A stretch of DNA of 9,140 nt from Deltaproteobacteria bacterium. GTDB taxonomy: Bacteria; Desulfobacterota; Syntrophia; Syntrophales; UBA5619. The translations under genes and the position numbers were made by a program. Each line of letters begins with the position of its first letter. Position 1 is the first letter of the stretch. Location of the stretch: the NCBI GenBank assembly GCA_026388345.1, contig JAPLJY010000035.1, positions 1 through 9,140 of the forward strand, in the 5' to 3' direction. Of this stretch, positions 5,597 to 9,140 are shown piece by piece. The notes below the pieces were generated by a model. The model saw only the letters and a list, made by a program, of their open reading frames with translations, was not told the origin of the DNA and did not search any database.

Positions 5597-5765
5597 TAGT
5601 CAACCTGTCGGCAAGGGTGGAGTGGATATTATTTCCCTCTTTTTCCGGTAGTGGTTTTCATACATAGTACGCTATTTTCCAGTGATCAACGTTTGAAGGA
5701 GGATCATTCAGGAGTATTCGTGTGGCAGGTGGTCGAAACGGTTTTTTACTCGGGAAGTATACGGC

Positions 5766-6233
5766 TCACGTCTCGACCCGCGGTTTCTCTTCTACATGTC
5801 TTAATATTTCCCGATAGATTATCGTTTCCATTGAACTCTCGCCGTCTTTCCGGCGGCTGATGCCCGATGGAGAAACATTATAAGTTTTTACCTGATAATC
5901 TTTTTCGAATTGGACAGCCGTTCCGAATTCATTGGAACGGACAACTTTTCCCGTGACGGTCACCGCCACGATATCATGGTTTTTAAGGGCTGTATCCGGA
6001 TCCTCAAAAAAAAGGTAAAATTCGACTTTAATGGATTTTCCGATACGGAGAGATTTCCATTCCGGGAAAAAAATCCCTGACGCGGACAAGTTGAACGACC
6101 ATAAAAAAAGGAATCTGTCTTTGCGCCTGGATCGGAGCAACTCAACCCGCGCCAGAACCTCTACAGGATACCTCTGGAAATTTCGCTCTTCCCCAAGGGA
6201 TTCTTTACCCTCCGATATTGTAAGACCTGTCAT
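5766..6233 (-). CDS. PilZ-domain protein (probable c-di-GMP binding)
   Basis: 155 residues with the two c-di-GMP-binding signatures of PilZ domains: R17-N-F-Q-R21 (RxxxR) followed by YPVEVLARVEL, and N48-L-S-A-S-G53 ((D/N)xSxxG). The rest fits the PilZ beta barrel: GKSIKVEFYLFF, then VTVTGKVVRSNEFGTAVQFE. The last 40 residues are charged and predicted to lie outside the barrel. No membrane segment or other domain is visible, so it is probably a cytoplasmic c-di-GMP receptor acting by protein contact. ATG 6233 has GGTGA 6 bases upstream. It precedes the NtrC-family regulator by 232-256 bases in the same direction, a gap that contains a candidate promoter, so co-transcription is uncertain. Functional pairing of c-di-GMP sensing with a sigma54 regulator is an inference from position. 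Confidence 0.85.
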   Translation of the reverse strand: MTGLTISEGKESLGEERNFQRYPVEVLARVELLRSRRKDRFLFLWSFNLSASGIFFPEWKSLRIGKSIKVEFYLFFEDPDTALKNHDIVAVTVTGKVVRSNEFGTAVQFEKDYQVKTYNVSPSGISRRKDGESSMETIIYREILRHVEEKPRVET

Positions 6234-6296
6234 GGCATGTCACCGGATTGGTCTGTCGTACCCTGGATGTACTGATTCAAGGACGAAAGATTCATT

Positions 6297-6324
6297 TCTA
6301 TATATTTTCGGCATTATTTTACAA
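6297..6324 (-). promoter_or_regulatory. Candidate promoter of the PilZ gene
   Basis: TTGTAA (complement of 6319-6324), a 16-base spacer and TATAGA (complement of 6297-6302). It would give a 5' leader of about 60 bases before the ATG at 6233. Confidence 0.5.
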
Positions 6325-6637
6325 TACTTTAGAAAAAATCGGTTTTGCTCATATCAAATTTATACCGGGACGGATGCAGGAGGCTGCAGTGCTGTGATGC
6401 CTAAAAGGATTGTACAGAATTTTCCTGGGGTGACTTATTGGACCTGAATGCAATGCTTTTTTGGAGCGGAATGAATCGGAAGCACGGCGGCGCTTACGAT
6501 CGGATTCCGCTGACGGAGTGTGCGAGTCAGAGGACTATTGACACCCGGTGAGACAGTGTCGATGCACACCGGGAATGATCCAGGACGGGTGAAGGGGGGA
6601 TGAAAATTAAAAAAGCGGTAAAATCTTTTGGACAAAG
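6325..6637. other. Gene-free stretch between the PilZ promoter and the tRNA-Phe terminator
   Basis: No reading frame here has a credible start, ribosome-binding site and codon use. A minus-strand frame at 6435-6635 has a TTG start and no recognisable product. The only structure I see is a hairpin with arms CCCGGTG (6544-6550) and CACCGGG (6567-6573) enclosing a smaller GACA/TGTC pairing, plus a weak CTGAC/GTCAG pairing near 6511-6530. No U-run follows either. It may hold a decayed gene or a small RNA, but nothing supports either firmly. Confidence 0.4.
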
Positions 6638-6672
6638 AAAAAGGGGTTACAGAAAACGCTCTGCAACCCCTT
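6638..6672 (-). terminator. Intrinsic terminator of tRNA-Phe
   Basis: In the minus direction AAGGGGTTGCAGA (complement of 6660-6672) and TCTGTAACCCCTT (complement of 6641-6653) make a 13-bp stem with a 6-nt loop, followed by a U-rich run (TTTTTCTTT). It begins about 10 bases after the CCA end of the tRNA. Confidence 0.88.
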
Positions 6673-6681
6673 GATTCTTAA

Positions 6682-6757
<76 letters not shown>

Positions 6758-6790
6758 CCGTTCGGCGGGCGATCGCCGAAATGGAGAGTT

Positions 6791-6819
6791 TCTCTATAAA
6801 ATATGCCTCCGTTTGTCAA
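6791..6819 (-). promoter_or_regulatory. Promoter of tRNA-Phe (sigma70-type)
   Basis: A consensus TTGACA -35 (complement of 6814-6819) is followed by TATAGA at 15 bases or TAGAGA at 17 bases (complement of 6791-6798). A GC-rich stretch then leads to the tRNA 5' end about 35 bases further, as expected for a stable-RNA promoter. It begins about 30 bases after the RDD gene stop. Confidence 0.7.
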
Positions 6820-6847
6820 GACCTTTTTCTGGCGAAGGCGAGACTCG

Positions 6848-7462
6848 TTACGGGAGGGGTAAGGAGGCATCGGCGCACGGCTTTTCCTGATGTTGTTCCG
6901 GAGGCGGAACAACCGTTTTCTGCTCTTCGGCGGATGGGTGCCTCCCGACATCGTCGAATGAAGGGGGCGTCGCTTCCCCGTCCGCCCGATCGGATTCGCC
7001 TCTCTCGCGGATGACAAGGGTTGCTGCGATCTTGTCGTGCCACCCCTGTTTCCTGCCGTCAAAGGCGACCCAGAGGAAGCCGAGACAGAAGACCGGGCCG
7101 GAGATCAGATAGCCCACCCACCGCAGGAAGGCGACGCCCGGGGTCATCGGGTCGCCCGACGCCTGGATCACGCGGAGGCCGAGGAGAATCTTCCCCGGCG
7201 TCCGGCCCCCGATCCCGTGGAACCAGGTGAAGTAGGTCATGCCGGCAAGGAGGGAGGAGGCGAGGTAGAGGAGCCCAAAGACGCCCATCCCGTGCGTCAT
7301 ATCTTCGGGGGAGGCCAGAACGCGGCCCATCATGTCTCCCTTCAGCCCCAGGGCGAGCAGACCGATCAGAAACAGGATCAGGGAAACGAAGTAGAGGATG
7401 ACCTCGTCGATGAGAAGGGCGAAAGATCTCCTCCAGAAACCGCCGTACCGTCTGCCTGTCAT
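6848..7462 (-). CDS. RDD-family integral membrane protein
   Basis: 204 residues. The N-terminus YGGFWRRSFALLIDEVILY carries the Arg and Asp that define the RDD family, and the later signatures GGRTPGKILLGLRV (about 85-98) and WVAFDGRKQGWHDKIAATLVI (about 131-151) are present. Three hydrophobic segments are visible, at about 12-42, 58-80 and 110-135, so the protein sits in the cytoplasmic membrane. The last 50 residues form a hydrophilic, proline- and charge-rich tail (ATPPSFDD to SLPLP) that is predicted to be unstructured and is unusual for the family. Function of RDD proteins is generally unknown; some have been linked to ion transport. ATG 7462 has GGAGAGG 6-7 bases upstream. It lies 81 bases downstream of rsmE and may belong to the prmA-rsmE operon; no promoter was seen in between. 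Confidence 0.85.
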   Translation of the reverse strand: MTGRRYGGFWRRSFALLIDEVILYFVSLILFLIGLLALGLKGDMMGRVLASPEDMTHGMGVFGLLYLASSLLAGMTYFTWFHGIGGRTPGKILLGLRVIQASGDPMTPGVAFLRWVGYLISGPVFCLGFLWVAFDGRKQGWHDKIAATLVIRERGESDRADGEATPPSFDDVGRHPSAEEQKTVVPPPEQHQEKPCADASLPLP

Positions 7463-7543
7463 GGTTCCTCTCCTTCATTTTCCGGGATGAATGATCTACA
7501 GCCTGCTTCGGAGTCGAGGTCCGTGGCCGGTCTCGCGTTTAAT

Positions 7544-8308
7544 TCATGCCGTCGATTCCGTTTCCCTGCCGCCCTTTTCGTACTGGAGGACGGCGATGAC
7601 CGCGAGCGAAGCCGTCTCCACGCGGAGAACCCGCTTTCCCAGGCTGACGGACAGGAAGCCCGCCCGTCGGGCCTGGTCGATTTCTCCCGCGCTGAAGCCC
7701 CCCTCCGGACCGATCACCAGGACGAACTCCGTCATCCCCGCTCGGGCCGGATCACGGAGGACCTCGCGGATCCCCGTCGTCGTCTCCTCCTCCCAGGGGA
7801 TCAGCCTGAGACCGCTTTCGGGAGCGTCGCGAAGCATCCGCTCGAACGTCACGATCTCTCCGACCTCCGGGATGTCGGACCGGCCGCACTGACGGGAGGC
7901 CTCGGCGGCGATCCTCTGCCACCTCTCCCTCTTGCGCGGAAGCTGCTCCGGCCGCCAGCGGGGCACGGACCGCTCCGCGAGGAAGGGAACGATCCGCTCC
8001 GCACCCAGTTCCGTCGCGTGCCGGACGATCCCGTCCATCTTTTCCGCCTTCGGTACGGCCTGGCAGAGGGTCACATGAATCCCGGTTTCGGGCAGCCTCT
8101 GCCGGCCGGTGATTTCCAGTTCCATCCCCTCCGCTGTCTGCCTCCGGATGACCGCCTCGTACTCCCAGTCCGTGCCGTTGAAGATGAGCAGGGGATCCCC
8201 TTCCTTCATCCGCAGAACGGTCTTGAGGTACCGCGCCTGATCCGCAGCCGCCGAACAGACGGCGCCCATCTCGAGAGGGCGCGGGAGGTAGAGCCGGGGG
8301 ATTGTCAC
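7544..8308 (-). CDS. rsmE: 16S rRNA (uracil(1498)-N(3))-methyltransferase
   Basis: RsmE transfers a methyl group from S-adenosylmethionine to N3 of U1498 in 16S rRNA of the 30S subunit. It is a SPOUT-family enzyme with a C-terminal trefoil knot. The knot signatures are clear: VIGPEGGFSAGEID (GPEGG at 200-204) and LGKRVLRVETA (223-233). The N-terminal PUA-like part begins TIPRLYLP and contains RYLKTVLRMKEGD. The start is the GTG at 8308, giving 254 residues, close to the usual 240-250; the frame is open further upstream but that part lies within prmA. The GTG overlaps the prmA TGA by 4 bases (GTGA), and a GAGG lies about 10 bases upstream within prmA, so the two are translationally coupled. 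prmA-rsmE is a common gene pair. Confidence 0.95.
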   Translation of the reverse strand: MTIPRLYLPRPLEMGAVCSAAADQARYLKTVLRMKEGDPLLIFNGTDWEYEAVIRRQTAEGMELEITGRQRLPETGIHVTLCQAVPKAEKMDGIVRHATELGAERIVPFLAERSVPRWRPEQLPRKRERWQRIAAEASRQCGRSDIPEVGEIVTFERMLRDAPESGLRLIPWEEETTTGIREVLRDPARAGMTEFVLVIGPEGGFSAGEIDQARRAGFLSVSLGKRVLRVETASLAVIAVLQYEKGGRETESTA

Positions 8309-9140
8309 AGACGGCCGCCCTCTTTCTTCAGGACGTAGCAGAGCCACTCCTTTTCGGTGATGAGGCGGTGGACCGGGAAGGAATCGCTTGGGAAATGAGC
8401 CTCGATGGCCGGTTTGTCCTGTTCGATGATCCCCGAGATGACAAGATAGCCGCCGGGGCGGAGCAGGCGTATCAGATGGGATCGGAGCTTGATCAGGATC
8501 TTCGCCGTCATGTTCGCCACGATCAGATGAAAGGATTCCATCAGCATGGCGACATCGCAATTCCGGATCTCGACACGATCGTCAACCTGATTGATCCGGG
8601 CGTTTTCTCCGGCGATCTCCACAGCCTTCTTGTCGATATCCACGCAGAGGACCTTCTCGGCGTCCAACTTAGCGCAGGCGATGCCGAGGATGCCCGTCCC
8701 CGTTCCGACGTCGAGGACGCGCCATTGATCGACTGTCCGGTCCCGGAGAAGGATCTCCTCGATCGCCTCCAGACACATCCTGGTGGAGGGGTGCTGGCCG
8801 GTGCCGAAGGCCATGCCGGGGTCGATCTCAATGACGATGTCCCGGCCGGTCGGTGAAAAGCGTTCCCATGTCGGCTTGATGACGATGTTCCGACTCACCC
8901 GGAGGGGCTTGAAGTACTTCTTCCACGCCTCGCCCCAGTCGGGATCACGGATGCGCTCCGTCCGGAAGCCGGGTTTCTCCAACTCCGGAAAGATCTCCGC
9001 CAGGCTGTCGATGTAGGTCTGAAGCGCGGCGAGCCTCTGTTCCAGGCGGACGTCGCAGGGAAGGAAGGCCTTCATGATCTCCCCGGAGGCGGCCTCGGGG
9101 AAATCGTTGGGGGATTGCGGTTCCAGGGACTCCTGGAAGG
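8305..9140 (-). CDS. prmA: Ribosomal protein L11 methyltransferase, 5' end beyond the window
   Basis: PrmA trimethylates ribosomal protein L11 using S-adenosylmethionine. The class I methyltransferase core shows RVLDVGTGTGILGIACAK (motif I), VLCVDIDKKAVEIAGENA (motif II), the post-motif LIVANMTAKIL and LLRPGGYLVISGI. Upstream is the PrmA-specific linker DWGEAWKKYFKPLRV and the substrate-side IDPGMAFGTGQHPSTRMCLE. The frame has no stop up to the right edge; codons before the internal Met at 9075 read FQESLEPQSPNDFPEAASGE and join naturally onto KAFLPCDVRLEQRLAAL, so I treat that Met as internal and the start as lying beyond the window. About 278 residues are present of a usual 290-310. It overlaps rsmE by 4 bases. 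Confidence 0.93.
   Translation of the reverse strand, partial: FQESLEPQSPNDFPEAASGEIMKAFLPCDVRLEQRLAALQTYIDSLAEIFPELEKPGFRTERIRDPDWGEAWKKYFKPLRVSRNIVIKPTWERFSPTGRDIVIEIDPGMAFGTGQHPSTRMCLEAIEEILLRDRTVDQWRVLDVGTGTGILGIACAKLDAEKVLCVDIDKKAVEIAGENARINQVDDRVEIRNCDVAMLMESFHLIVANMTAKILIKLRSHLIRLLRPGGYLVISGIIEQDKPAIEAHFPSDSFPVHRLITEKEWLCYVLKKEGGRL

Noticed and set aside
6435..6635. A 66-codon minus-strand frame beginning with TTG.
   Set aside because: No ribosome-binding site, no codon-position bias, and no recognisable sequence; it also overlaps the hairpin region.
6600..6674. A 24-codon plus-strand frame starting at ATG 6600 after a GGGGGG run, very rich in Lys and Arg.
   Set aside because: It runs through the tRNA-Phe terminator, and its basic composition follows from the A-rich terminator tail; no promoter or conserved feature supports it.
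7037..8338. A 433-codon plus-strand open frame across the RDD and rsmE genes.
   Set aside because: It is antisense to two clearly recognisable proteins; long antisense frames are expected in GC3-rich genes, and the product is a low-complexity Arg/Pro/Glu-rich string.
8309..8560. N-terminal extension of the rsmE frame up to 8560.
   Set aside because: The extra residues do not match RsmE, lie inside prmA, and the GTG at 8308 gives the normal protein length with a typical 4-base overlap.

Overview
The window looks like a chromosomal segment from a moderately GC-rich, probably anaerobic deltaproteobacterium-type organism (Syntrophales/Desulfobacterota are the best guess). The grounds are gene content and style: a thiolase-like N-terminus beside a TetR regulator, a NtrC-type regulator with PilZ and receiver proteins, and long GC-rich genes with strong Shine-Dalgarno sites. 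Taxonomy is inference only. Nearly every gene lies on the minus strand, so the natural reading direction is from right to left.

Right end (9140 to about 6640): a housekeeping block. A 5'-truncated prmA (ribosomal protein L11 methyltransferase) overlaps rsmE (16S rRNA m3U1498 methyltransferase) by 4 bases. An RDD-family membrane protein follows, then a tRNA-Phe(GAA) with its own promoter and a strong intrinsic terminator.

Middle (about 6640 to 3600): a visibly more AT-rich signalling segment. It holds a gene-free stretch, a PilZ-domain protein, a sigma54-dependent NtrC-family response regulator and a stand-alone receiver-domain protein, with no histidine kinase in the window. c-di-GMP sensing and phosphorelay output may be coupled here.

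Centre-left (3600 to 2017): metK (S-adenosylmethionine synthetase) behind a roughly 275-nt leader. This leader is the most notable part of the window. It has a good sigma70-type promoter and then two tandem copies of a compact pseudoknot-like motif closely resembling the SAM-II riboswitch aptamer. Each copy is followed by its own intrinsic terminator and a plausible antiterminator that pairs the aptamer's GCUAAA strand with the terminator. This would give two-stage SAM feedback on SAM synthesis. The MetK protein is itself unusual around its active-site glycine-rich segment but keeps the catalytic residues. A perfect 14-bp-stem hairpin ends the gene.

Left end (1900 to 1): a short GC3-rich plus-strand ORF that may be a gene remnant. 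Next comes a perfect 34-bp palindrome that overlaps the promoter of a TetR-family regulator, which may be translated from a leaderless mRNA. A PHP-domain phosphoesterase and the N-terminal 51 codons of a thiolase-like gene, read off the left edge, complete the region. Two conspicuous hairpins lie between these last two genes.
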